From: Enteropsectra breve
Lineage: Eukaryota; Microsporidia
DNA: 13,786 nt
Direction of reading: 5' to 3'
Assembly (NCBI GenBank): GCA_024243835.1
Contig: JALPMN010000509.1
Location: forward strand, 1-13,786
The translations under genes and the position numbers were made by a program. Under the pieces are notes generated by a model. That model was not told the origin of the DNA, did no database searches, and saw nothing but the letters and a program-made list of their open reading frames with translations. This document shows, piece by piece, positions 7,609-13,786 of the stretch (the first letter of the stretch is position 1; every line of letters starts with the position of its first letter).

Positions 7609-9720
7609 TTACTCCGTCAAAAGAGCAAGCCTTGCATCACTGCTCTCCTTCCAGCGCCCTACAAGGATTGTCGAGTGCTTGTCAAACTCGCTGTGCTTCA
7701 GTTTTGTAAAATCAGCGAAAAGCAGCTGCTTCTCACCCCTCAGCATGCAGAGAAGCTCCGCATACTGCCTGTACGCCACAGGGAAGTCCATGGAGAGCAT
7801 TGGAATCTCCTCCTTGAGCTCCACCAGAGCCTCCAAAAGAGCAGCATTTTCTATTTTCAATTTAAAAATAAACTCCACCATTTCACTGAAAAACTTGTAG
7901 TTGCTGACTGTTTCCATCAGATACGCAAACAGGAATTTCTTCTGGCTGTGGATCCTCATAAAATCATCCACGATAATCACAATCTCGTCAACCGTAAAAG
8001 AATCAGTGCTCTGCTTTATTTTGCTGCCAAGGCCCATCACAAAGTTGTCAATAATTTCCTCTTCTGGAATTATTTTCTCCACTGCCTTCGCTGGCTCCTC
8101 AGCCGTCAGATCCCCGAAGCGGTTCATTCCGCTGCCGAACTTGGTTTCTCTGTTTTCTCCATCGATCTTTGGCATTTTCCTCAGAACACTCTCAACCAAA
8201 TACTCCAGGCGTATTCCATGGCTGTTCATCTGCCTGCCCAGGTAGTTTATGATTCTCTGCACAATCTCTGTCTTCTGCGTGGCCAGGAACTTCGATGCAA
8301 CTTTCTTCAGTGCCACACAAAGCATCTCAACATGCTCAGAACTCTCCTTCTTCAGAAGATCATCAATCACCACAACGATATTTTTCGGACTGATGATATT
8401 CGCCAGATAAAGTTCAGAACAAAACTCAACAGCACCGATGGACTGGCGCTTCTTCATCAGACGCTCCGTCTCCTGCTCCTCAAGAAGCGCCTCAAACTCC
8501 ATCTGATTTGCTGCCTTGATGCCGTCAATGTTTATGTCGTAGTTCCAGTTCTGGCGGGCATTGACTCTGTCCCAAATGTACTTGAAAAGCATCCCTATGA
8601 AACAGGTGCTGGACTTGTTCTCGCGCATCTCCTCAGTGGTCTTCCATGTCTTTTTAAGCTCGCCGATTATCGCAATATAAACATCCAAAAAGAGGGGCTC
8701 ATTAACCACCTTCTCAAATACGAAAGCAGCAATCTCCTTCATCTGGGCGATGGTCTCAACACGGATTTCTAAAACAGACTTGATAACCTCAATATAATTG
8801 TCTTTGGTCACACGGTTGAACTCAGCACGGACCTTCTCGAGCGAGGAGTACGTTTTGCTTCTGAGTGCCTTGGCATTTTCTGCAACAGTGCTCGTCTCAG
8901 GCTTAATAATCCAGGAGCTCTGGGTGGGGGTTCGCTCAGTGCGCTCAAGAAGATCAGTCACTTTCTTGGCTGCATTCTCATGGTTCTGCCCTGGGTACAA
9001 AATACAGAGCTGCTCCAACTGCAGCAGCTGCTGGAGGGGAGAAATTACTTCATCATCATCCTCAAAACAGAAATTATCCAGATTCAGGACATAATCCTCC
9101 TTCTTAAGGCTTAAATTTTTAAGCTTCTCAGCCAACATAATATTCTCAGTATTATTTTTGATAATTGTCTCAATAATATCATTTTTATTATCGCTGTAGT
9201 TGCTTTTGGCAAATGTGCAGTTGCTATTTTCGCTGCCTTTGATATTCAAGTCCATGGTATTTTTAATATCGTGTATTTTCTCGCTGCCAATATTTTTAGT
9301 TCTAGCTTCTTTGGCTGCATTATCCTTGGCTGCAATAGCAATATCTTTGTTTATACTTTTATTGTCTTTCGCTATATTAATATTCTCTATTATGTTCTCA
9401 GTAGTAATACTTTCTATGATATTCTCACTTGTATTTTCTATGATGGTATTTTCTATGATGATATTTTCTATCGTGGCATTTTTTATCGTGAGATTTTCAG
9501 TAGTCTCTGCACTATTCTCACTTTTAGTAGAATTTCGCTCCAAATCAGCCGTAGAATCATCAGTGCTCCTCTTTACTGGTGCAGTTTCGGCACTGTCTTC
9601 AGTATCACTATCGATCATAAATGCACTTCCATCGCTGTTGCATAGCGTAAATCCAGCAAAACCCGTTGATTTCTCATCTGAGTTGCCGTTGGTATTCTCT
9701 GTGTTTTCTGTTGTAAACAT
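7609..9720 (-). CDS. Translation initiation factor eIF4G (MIF4G domain scaffold)
   Basis: eIF4G is the scaffold of the cap-binding complex, joining eIF4E, eIF4A and the 43S ribosome. The 703-residue product has three parts. Residues 1-220 are disordered, rich in Asn, Ser, Thr, Glu and Ile, with an IEN-type repeat at 82-120. Residues about 292-518 match the MIF4G helical repeat: KVRAEFNRVTKDNYIEVIKS, then EIAAFVFEKVVNEPLFLDVY (329-348), then IGAVEFCSELYLANIIS (428-444), equivalent to the 'IG.L....' helix where eIF4A binds. Residues 540-703 are helical and poorly conserved. I see no canonical YxxxxL-phi eIF4E-binding motif in the N-terminal part. The ATG at 9720 is preceded at 2 nt by CCC (9723-9725), in keeping with microsporidian start contexts. 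Shadow frames on the plus strand (one of 365 codons) are not genes. NOM1/CWC22 also carry MIF4G, but the disordered N-terminus and lone domain favour eIF4G. Confidence 0.8.
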   Translation of the reverse strand: MFTTENTENTNGNSDEKSTGFAGFTLCNSDGSAFMIDSDTEDSAETAPVKRSTDDSTADLERNSTKSENSAETTENLTIKNATIENIIIENTIIENTSENIIESITTENIIENINIAKDNKSINKDIAIAAKDNAAKEARTKNIGSEKIHDIKNTMDLNIKGSENSNCTFAKSNYSDNKNDIIETIIKNNTENIMLAEKLKNLSLKKEDYVLNLDNFCFEDDDEVISPLQQLLQLEQLCILYPGQNHENAAKKVTDLLERTERTPTQSSWIIKPETSTVAENAKALRSKTYSSLEKVRAEFNRVTKDNYIEVIKSVLEIRVETIAQMKEIAAFVFEKVVNEPLFLDVYIAIIGELKKTWKTTEEMRENKSSTCFIGMLFKYIWDRVNARQNWNYDINIDGIKAANQMEFEALLEEQETERLMKKRQSIGAVEFCSELYLANIISPKNIVVVIDDLLKKESSEHVEMLCVALKKVASKFLATQKTEIVQRIINYLGRQMNSHGIRLEYLVESVLRKMPKIDGENRETKFGSGMNRFGDLTAEEPAKAVEKIIPEEEIIDNFVMGLGSKIKQSTDSFTVDEIVIIVDDFMRIHSQKKFLFAYLMETVSNYKFFSEMVEFIFKLKIENAALLEALVELKEEIPMLSMDFPVAYRQYAELLCMLRGEKQLLFADFTKLKHSEFDKHSTILVGRWKESSDARLALLTE
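9433..9492 (-). repeat. In-frame 15-nt tandem repeat in the eIF4G gene
   Basis: Four consecutive 15-base units (plus-strand form ATTTTCTATGATGGT and variants) start at 9433, 9448, 9463 and 9478. Being five codons long they keep the reading frame and encode an I-E-N-T/I-I pattern in the disordered N-terminal region. Further degenerate IEN units extend to about 9361. Slippage in the disordered part would vary its length without breaking the protein. Confidence 0.75.
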
Positions 9721-9722
9721 AA

Positions 9723-9725
9723 GGG
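9723..9725 (-). promoter_or_regulatory. CCC motif next to eIF4G start codon
   Basis: CCC (minus strand) lies 2 nt before the ATG. CCC- or GGG-like motifs immediately upstream of start codons are a described property of microsporidian genes. Together with the AHA1 start it supports both the chosen starts and the organism assignment, though two cases are few. Confidence 0.4.
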
Positions 9726-10000
9726 CTGTTAGCGTGTGTTATTTGAAAATTTTGAAAAATTTTTGTGAACTTTATTTAGAAGGCTTTGGTTATGGAAACT
9801 ATTGAAATTTATTGTATTGCAAGATTTATTTTATTTTGATGCTTTAAAATATTCAAATGCACATTTCTTATAGAAGTTTAAATATTTTTAGTAAGAAAAA
9901 AATAAATCATATATTGAATTCAGATTATAAGTGTGTAAAACTATTAAAATACATATTCTCTTAACAGGAAATTATATAAAAATGTTATGATTTACTTCTG

Positions 10001-10822
10001 TTATATCTCTGTTTTAATAGCACATCTGAATATCTCTGAAATGCTTCTAAAGACACGCTCGTTCCACCACACACGCAGCTGGTCCCTGAGGCCAACAGGA
10101 ATGCCCGAATGCACAAGACTTACTTTTACCGTGCTTCCTATTTGTTCAAGACGCATGGACACTTTGCTGTACTCCGCCCAGTCCTTCCATTTATACTCCA
10201 TGGCTATTGTAGCAGCAGCATCTTTAGCCTGGGCATTTTCTATTGCCCTGGAAATATCACGCGTTTTTACAGCCTCGAATTCATAGCCGCCTTCAGCAAA
10301 TGCAGCCCGTCCAAAACTCCATATTTTAATAAAGTTCTCCTCGGTAAGGAAGACAGTCACTTCGTTCACTGTGCTGCACAGCCCAATTGCAAACGAAAGA
10401 GTCTCGTATTTTGCCTGCTCAGCATTTTTTACAGAAATATCCTTGGGCGAATAGTCCTTTGTGTTGCTCTGCGTCTGCATTGTGGCACCGCCGTACTTGA
10501 GCATCGCAGTGCCCTCAAACTCCTTGATCTCATCAACAAGCCAGCGCAGCTTCTTGTGCTCGTCTCTGACGCGGCTGGAGCTGCTGTAGCCATCGAGCGA
10601 ATAGATTTCGTTATCCTTATCCTTAATCTTAAGGGAAATGTTGTTGAGAATGCCAAGCTTGGACATTCTGCTCATGGTCTCTGTGTTGATGTCCATCATC
10701 ACCAGCACGTATCCCTTTTTCTCAACTGCATCTTCAATCTTCTTTCTCATCCACTCAGTGACATTTACTGACGAATGAAAAAATCTGTTTTTCTTCTCAT
10801 CGCTTGTGCTTTTAGGATCCAT
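10001..10822 (-). CDS. AHA1: Aha1-type activator of Hsp90 ATPase
   Basis: Aha1 binds the middle and N-terminal domains of Hsp90 in the cytosol and stimulates its ATPase cycle. The 273-residue product has a short Aha1 N-domain-like part (about 14-110), including FHSSVNVTEWMRKKIEDAV and a later beta-strand region NISLKIKDK. A clearer AHSA1 (START/Bet v1-like) domain covers about 139-268. This runs from TVFLTEENFIKIWSF, through AATIAMEYKWKDWAEYSKVS and the typical SLVHSGIPVG, to the closing helix VWWNERVFRSISEIF, equivalent to the 'GW...Y...IK..FG' end of the family. The length is close to the family minimum (yeast Aha1 is about 350). The ATG at 10822 is directly preceded by CCC (10823-10825). 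It is divergently oriented to the eIF5 gene. Similarity is moderate, so a different AHSA1-domain protein cannot be fully excluded. Confidence 0.7.
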   Translation of the reverse strand: MDPKSTSDEKKNRFFHSSVNVTEWMRKKIEDAVEKKGYVLVMMDINTETMSRMSKLGILNNISLKIKDKDNEIYSLDGYSSSSRVRDEHKKLRWLVDEIKEFEGTAMLKYGGATMQTQSNTKDYSPKDISVKNAEQAKYETLSFAIGLCSTVNEVTVFLTEENFIKIWSFGRAAFAEGGYEFEAVKTRDISRAIENAQAKDAAATIAMEYKWKDWAEYSKVSMRLEQIGSTVKVSLVHSGIPVGLRDQLRVWWNERVFRSISEIFRCAIKTEI

Positions 10823-10825
10823 GGG
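10823..10825 (-). promoter_or_regulatory. CCC motif abutting AHA1 start codon
   Basis: On the minus strand CCC directly precedes the ATG (GCCCATGG). This is the start context described for microsporidian genes, and it supports the chosen initiation codon. Confidence 0.45.
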
Positions 10826-11371
10826 CTAAAACCACAGGCAATAAAAATAGAGTTGTCTTGGAACAAGATAAAATCATGATAAGGGTATTTTAATTAAAAA
10901 ATTAGCTTGTGTGCATTGTTGTTTGTAAAGCATTTATTTAACAGTCTATCTCTATAATTTATAAATGATAGGCTTTTAAATAAAGAGATGCGTGCTAGCA
11001 TATATATTGGATATATTATGGATGTTTTGCATATAATATGGATGTTTTTTGTGTATTATGCATATTATGCATATATTATGGATATTTTGCATATTTTGCA
11101 TATATTATGGATATTTTGCATATATTTTGCATACTTTGCATATATTTTGCATACTTTGCATATATTTTGAATAAATTGAGTATTATTTTGTGTTTTCAGA
11201 GTCTAAAAAATATCAAAATATACTTTCTTGATATTTTTTATTTAATAGTTTTAAGATTGTATTAAGGAATAAAGTTAAGCTAGTGTTGTATTGAATAACG
11301 ACTTTTAATAAAGTTTCATTTTGTATTTCAATTGCATATAACAGAGAGAAAATAAAAATTTTATTGCAGAG
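10826..11371. other. Divergent intergenic region between AHA1 and eIF5 genes
   Basis: About 550 bases separate two genes transcribed away from each other, so both promoters must lie here. The centre is an AT-rich minisatellite (10999-11170). No TATA box or known element can be singled out in such AT-rich DNA. Frames of 60 and 75 codons on the plus strand are read-through of the repeat (YIMDILHILHI-like) and not genes. Confidence 0.5.
10999..11170. repeat. AT-rich minisatellite with 20-nt higher-order units
   Basis: The block is built from CATATATT-, GGATATTTTG- and CATATTTTG-type words. Exact 20-nt duplications are visible: CATATATTATGGATATTTTG at 11070-11089 and 11099-11118 (separated by CATATTTTG), and CATATATTTTGCATACTTTG at 11119-11138 and 11139-11158, followed by a partial third copy. 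The left part (10999-11069) is more degenerate. Perfect recent copies next to degenerate ones indicate ongoing slippage. Lying between two divergent genes, its copy number could differ between isolates. Confidence 0.85.
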
Positions 11372-12193
11372 ATGGGATCCTCAATGATAAACATCGATAG
11401 AACAAAGAATGACAGCTTCTACAGATACAAAATGCCAATACTCGCCATTACGCACGAGACCAAGAGAACATTCCTGACAAACATCGAGCAGATTGCAAAG
11501 GCCCTGTACAGAGACCCTGCACACGTCGCCAAGTACATCGGGATGAGTGTTGGATGCACCCAGGGCTGTGACAACAAGCGATATTTCCTAAACGGTATTT
11601 TTGAGAGTGAGCGCCTTGAGAGTGTTCTTTATGACTTTATTGATCTTTTTGTGCTCTGCAAAGAATGCTCCAATCCAGAAACAAAGTTTGTTGAGCAGGA
11701 CGTGCTTTCGCGCTCATGCAACTCCTGCGGTGCGGTGGTTCCACAGGAGCCGCACCGCCTGAACACAACGCTGGCCAGGGATCTGGGAAAGAACAAGAAC
11801 GAGGACAAAAACTACGAAAAGCACAGTGAAAGTACTGCCACCAAGCTAATGGCTCAGGCCGGAGATAATTCAGCAGAAATATACGAATGCTATCTTTCTG
11901 AAAACAGGAACTTGGATGTGTTCTTTAAAGAGTATTTTAAAGCATCGGCTGTCGCTAAGTTTTCGAAGGTTTTGGCTGAATTGAAAATAGACACGTTTTT
12001 GGAGCATTTGGAGGACATGCTAGAAAGAAACGGAAAAGAGGACAAACTTGAGCTGTTTCTTACCAATCTCATGAAAATATACAATGACATAGATGCAGTG
12101 GCTGATTATTTTGACAGTCCGCGTAAAAATAAAAAGCGCTCTGCGCTTATCAGGAAAAACTTCAATAGCTTTATGGAAGGCTACGATGCGTAA
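11372..12193 (+). CDS. Translation initiation factor eIF5, shortened
   Basis: eIF5 is the GTPase-activating protein for eIF2 on the scanning ribosome. Residues 6-22 carry the conserved INIDRTKNDSFYRYKMP, which keeps the arginine of FYRYKMP (Arg18 here) that acts as the arginine finger. The alpha-beta domain continues with NIEQIAKALYRDPAHVAKYIG and a C4 zinc ribbon, Cys96-x2-Cys99 and Cys116-x2-Cys119 (FVLCKECSNPETK, SCNSCG), the standard eIF5/eIF2-beta fold. After a charged linker (about 135-165) the C-terminus (184-273) is helical and could be a reduced W2 (HEAT) domain, which in yeast binds eIF2-beta, eIF1 and eIF3. At 273 residues it is about two thirds of the yeast protein (405). Start choice: ATG 11372 or the in-frame ATG 11384, which would begin MINIDR as in other eIF5 proteins; the second fits the family better. 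AATAAA follows 28 nt after the stop. Confidence 0.93.
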   Translation: MGSSMINIDRTKNDSFYRYKMPILAITHETKRTFLTNIEQIAKALYRDPAHVAKYIGMSVGCTQGCDNKRYFLNGIFESERLESVLYDFIDLFVLCKECSNPETKFVEQDVLSRSCNSCGAVVPQEPHRLNTTLARDLGKNKNEDKNYEKHSESTATKLMAQAGDNSAEIYECYLSENRNLDVFFKEYFKASAVAKFSKVLAELKIDTFLEHLEDMLERNGKEDKLELFLTNLMKIYNDIDAVADYFDSPRKNKKRSALIRKNFNSFMEGYDA

Positions 12194-12220
12194 TTGACCC
12201 ATTTGCTAATACATCAAAAT

Positions 12221-12226
12221 AATAAA
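12221..12226 (+). promoter_or_regulatory. AATAAA polyadenylation-type signal after eIF5 gene
   Basis: AATAAA lies 28 nt past the eIF5 stop codon, a suitable position for 3' end formation in a compact genome. The AT-rich background lowers its weight. Confidence 0.4.
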
Positions 12227-12331
12227 GCATTTTTATCAAAACTTATCTGAACTTTTTAAATTCATGGGTAAATTTTTTATGATAATAATCAACTACTTAT
12301 TCTTTTCGCAGTGCCATATAAATGGCCGTTC

Positions 12332-12425
12332 GATATATTAATGATATATTAATGCCTGTTTGATATATTAATGTCTTAAGCAAATTATGGCTGGTGCTAT
12401 AGTGATAGTTAATGATATATGAATG
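12332..12425 (+). repeat. Four copies of the 12-nt word GATATATTAATG
   Basis: Exact copies start at 12332, 12343 (overlapping the first by one base) and 12362. A variant, GATATATGAATG, lies at 12414-12425 and contains the candidate upstream ATG at 12423. The repeats sit directly in front of the RMD1-like gene. They could be a local duplication or promoter motif; nothing in the sequence decides. Confidence 0.6.
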
Positions 12426-12435
12426 GATTTTTTAT

Positions 12436-12517
12436 GTAAGAAGCTTCGATTCTTGTTACAGCAGCTGTATAATTTTTATTCCTATTTTAAAATATTTTAT
12501 TTTTTCTCCTTTAACAG
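12436..12517 (+). other. Candidate 82-nt spliceosomal intron at the 5' end of the RMD1-like gene
   Basis: A donor GTAAGA (12436) and an acceptor after a T-rich run, CTCCTTTAACAG (ends 12517), flank 82 bases. Joining them links a 13-base exon starting at ATG 12423 (ATG GAT TTT TTA T) in frame to CAATGGCACGG, giving MDFLSMARD. TTTAAC beside AG resembles a branch site close to the acceptor, and introns at the extreme 5' end are the usual place in microsporidia that keep splicing. Against it, the unspliced frame from ATG 12412 is also open into the gene, and the ATG at 12520 alone could serve as start. Confidence 0.35.
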
Positions 12518-12519
12518 CA

Positions 12520-13551
12520 ATGGCACGGGATAATACAAATGTGCAAAAAATATATTTGAACGAGCTGAATGAGGATGTAGCCACAGGCGGACGAAAGGCA
12601 TCAAGAATAGAGCTTAGAACGCTGCGTGATGCATATGCACTCAAAACCGAGGGCACGACGATCAGCAGCTCTCACGAGACGGATGCAGTGCAGCCGGACT
12701 CGCTCAGAAGAGCAACTGCATACTGCACGGCCGAGGGCTACAATCTGAACAATCTCCACGAGATTCTAAAGGAGAATCCACATGTTGACCAGATCAAGCT
12801 GTATTTTGGGGAGGGGCTGTACGCCTCGTACAAAGTGGGAAATTCTCTCTGCGATGTATTTTTCCTGCACTACGGAGTTGTTGTGATGTGGGGGCTCGAA
12901 GAAAGTGATGAGCAGTGGATCCTCAAGATGGTCTCTAAAGTAGAGGAGAACTCATACGATCTGAAGGACATTCAGAGCGAGAAGTTCAAATTTGGAATTT
13001 CTAAAAACTCTAAAATAATCAACGATATTATTTATATTACAGAGGACAATAACTTCCACATAAAGATGGTAATCAGCATTGCGGTTGCACAGTCGGTAAA
13101 ACTGGACTATTTTGAGGATCTGGTAGACAACACGATATGCAGCGTTAAGGAACTGCCGGATGAAGTTGAAAAAGAGGGCAAGGTGGGCAAGAGGAGACAG
13201 GATATCTTGAAAATAATGGGACGGCTGCACAAGCTTAATTTCAATCTGTACTTGGTATCGAATATCCTGGCTGAGCCAGAATTTGTATGGAAATACGACA
13301 GTTTTTCTCCGCTGTATGTGACATGCATACGCTATCTGGACATAAAGACACGCGCTGATCTTCTGAACAAAAGATGCGACATCATACAGGGCATCTTAGA
13401 GATTCTGAGGGAAAATATCACAACACACAATTCGGAAAAACTGGAGAAGACCATGACGAGGCTCATGTGGTGCAGTGTGCTCTTCGGGGCCTTGCAAACG
13501 GTTTCTCTTCTGGGGCTGCTTATAAGATTTTGCTGGAATATGGACAAATAA
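12520..13551 (+). CDS. RMD1/Sad1-interacting-factor family protein (DUF155), tail-anchored
   Basis: A member of the DUF155 family (yeast Rmd1/Rmd8, fission yeast Sif2/Sif3, human RMND1), whose biochemical role is poorly known. Yeast members are linked to meiotic nuclear division, RMND1 to mitochondria. From the ATG at 12520 the product has 343 residues. A disordered N-terminus (1-60) is followed by the domain at about 95-300, with the hallmark FFLHYGVVVMWGL (114-126), then ISIAVAQSVKLDYFEDLV (185-202), LHKLNFNLYLVSNILAEPEFVW (236-257) and RYLDIKTRADLLNKR (271-285). The last 30 residues form one hydrophobic segment (LFGALQTVSLLGLLIRF) near the end, the family's usual C-terminal membrane anchor. 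There is no mitochondrial presequence, so the Rmd1 branch is likelier than RMND1. Other possible starts are ATG 12412 (unspliced, +36 residues) or ATG 12423 through a predicted intron. AATAAA overlaps the stop. Confidence 0.88.
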   Translation: MARDNTNVQKIYLNELNEDVATGGRKASRIELRTLRDAYALKTEGTTISSSHETDAVQPDSLRRATAYCTAEGYNLNNLHEILKENPHVDQIKLYFGEGLYASYKVGNSLCDVFFLHYGVVVMWGLEESDEQWILKMVSKVEENSYDLKDIQSEKFKFGISKNSKIINDIIYITEDNNFHIKMVISIAVAQSVKLDYFEDLVDNTICSVKELPDEVEKEGKVGKRRQDILKIMGRLHKLNFNLYLVSNILAEPEFVWKYDSFSPLYVTCIRYLDIKTRADLLNKRCDIIQGILEILRENITTHNSEKLEKTMTRLMWCSVLFGALQTVSLLGLLIRFCWNMDK

Positions 13552-13552
13552 A
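13547..13552 (+). promoter_or_regulatory. AATAAA signal overlapping the RMD1-like stop codon
   Basis: The TAA stop (13549-13551) lies inside AATAAA, as also nearly happens for the orphan gene at 3693. Such overlap of stop and polyadenylation-type signal is characteristic of compact microsporidian genes. Confidence 0.4.
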
Positions 13553-13786
13553 TCCGAATAAGATAGATAATTATCAGAAATAAACATAACGGTCGTTGGC
13601 AAAGCAATTAAATATTTTAAATATTCTTCATACTAAAGATAACCCAAAAATCTTTATACAAAGTAAGAGTTTGACTTAACCATGGATATTTAATTAAACA
13701 GATTATTTATCCAACTTCCCCCGCTTTAGACAAAGTCTTACTAGCATAATTCGAAGCCTTTCAAATCTGAGTGGCTTACTTTAAAA
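13553..13786. other. AT-rich right flank without a recognised gene
   Basis: No frame of note begins here. The word CATGGATATTTAATTAAA (13681-13698) resembles CATGGGTATTTAATCAAA at 7472-7489 in another intergenic region. No RNA gene is seen. Confidence 0.4.

Larger units (their letters stand above)
12194..12519. other. Intergenic region between eIF5 and RMD1-like genes
   Basis: Contains the eIF5 3' end, four copies of a GATATATTAATG word (12332-12425) and a candidate 5' intron of the next gene (12436-12517). No other gene is visible. Confidence 0.5.

Noticed and set aside
7675..8772. 365-codon plus-strand frame
   Set aside because: It lies fully antisense to the conserved MIF4G coding region and encodes a low-quality Leu/His-rich sequence; a shadow of the eIF4G gene.
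9200..9805. 201-codon plus-strand frame with strongly hydrophobic product
   Set aside because: Antisense to the Asn/Glu/Ile-rich eIF4G N-terminus; the hydrophobic residues come from reverse-reading AAT/GAA/ATA codons of the tandem repeat.
10109..10771. 220-codon plus-strand frame
   Set aside because: Antisense to the AHSA1-domain gene, which has recognisable family motifs; no motif in this frame.
10988..11265. Two overlapping plus-strand frames of 60 and 75 codons rich in Tyr, Ile, His
   Set aside because: They are translations of the AT-rich minisatellite, repeating YIMDILHI-like words in two frames.
12270..12340. GTTCGA word suggesting a tRNA T-arm
   Set aside because: No acceptor or anticodon stem can be formed around it.

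Overview
The window looks like a piece of a microsporidian (obligate intracellular fungal relative) nuclear genome. The reasons are reduced eukaryotic housekeeping proteins (a 273-residue eIF5, a 524-residue Sec1/Munc18 protein, a 703-residue eIF4G), almost no introns, CCC triplets 0-2 nt upstream of two start codons, AATAAA signals overlapping stop codons, and AT-rich intergenic DNA against more GC-rich conserved genes. This assignment is an inference; no rRNA or other lineage marker is present.

Left part (1 to about 4.2 kb), accessory DNA. A hAT-superfamily DNA transposon enters from the left edge. Its transposase reads on the minus strand, with a BED-like zinc finger and the first DDE aspartate region, and is cut by the window edge. 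Beside its start lies a terminus packed with CCGATTAT-type inverted repeats. Next is a large AT-rich orphan gene on the plus strand (884 residues from the first ATG) of no recognised family. It is followed by a decayed dispersed repeat that has a second copy 3.4 kb away.

Middle (4.2 to 5.45 kb). A small single-pass membrane protein gene of 59 residues lies on the minus strand. A gene-less stretch of about 1 kb follows, holding several strong inverted repeats that could be structured RNA.

Right part (5.45 to 13.55 kb), conserved core. Three minus-strand genes come first: an SLY1-like Sec1/Munc18 protein (ER-Golgi SNARE fusion), eIF4G, and an Aha1-type Hsp90 co-chaperone. A 549-nt divergent intergenic region carrying an AT-rich minisatellite separates them from two plus-strand genes: eIF5, and an RMD1/Sad1-interacting-factor (DUF155) tail-anchored protein, which may have a short 5' intron. 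eIF4G and eIF5 both act in cap-dependent translation initiation, and the others serve secretion, protein folding and membranes. Nothing suggests one operon-like system; this is ordinary eukaryotic gene order.

I did not find a convincing new multi-gene system. The most interesting items are the hAT terminus, the unannotated small membrane gene, the long inverted repeats at 4.5-5.1 kb, the candidate 82-nt intron and the diverged dispersed repeat pair.
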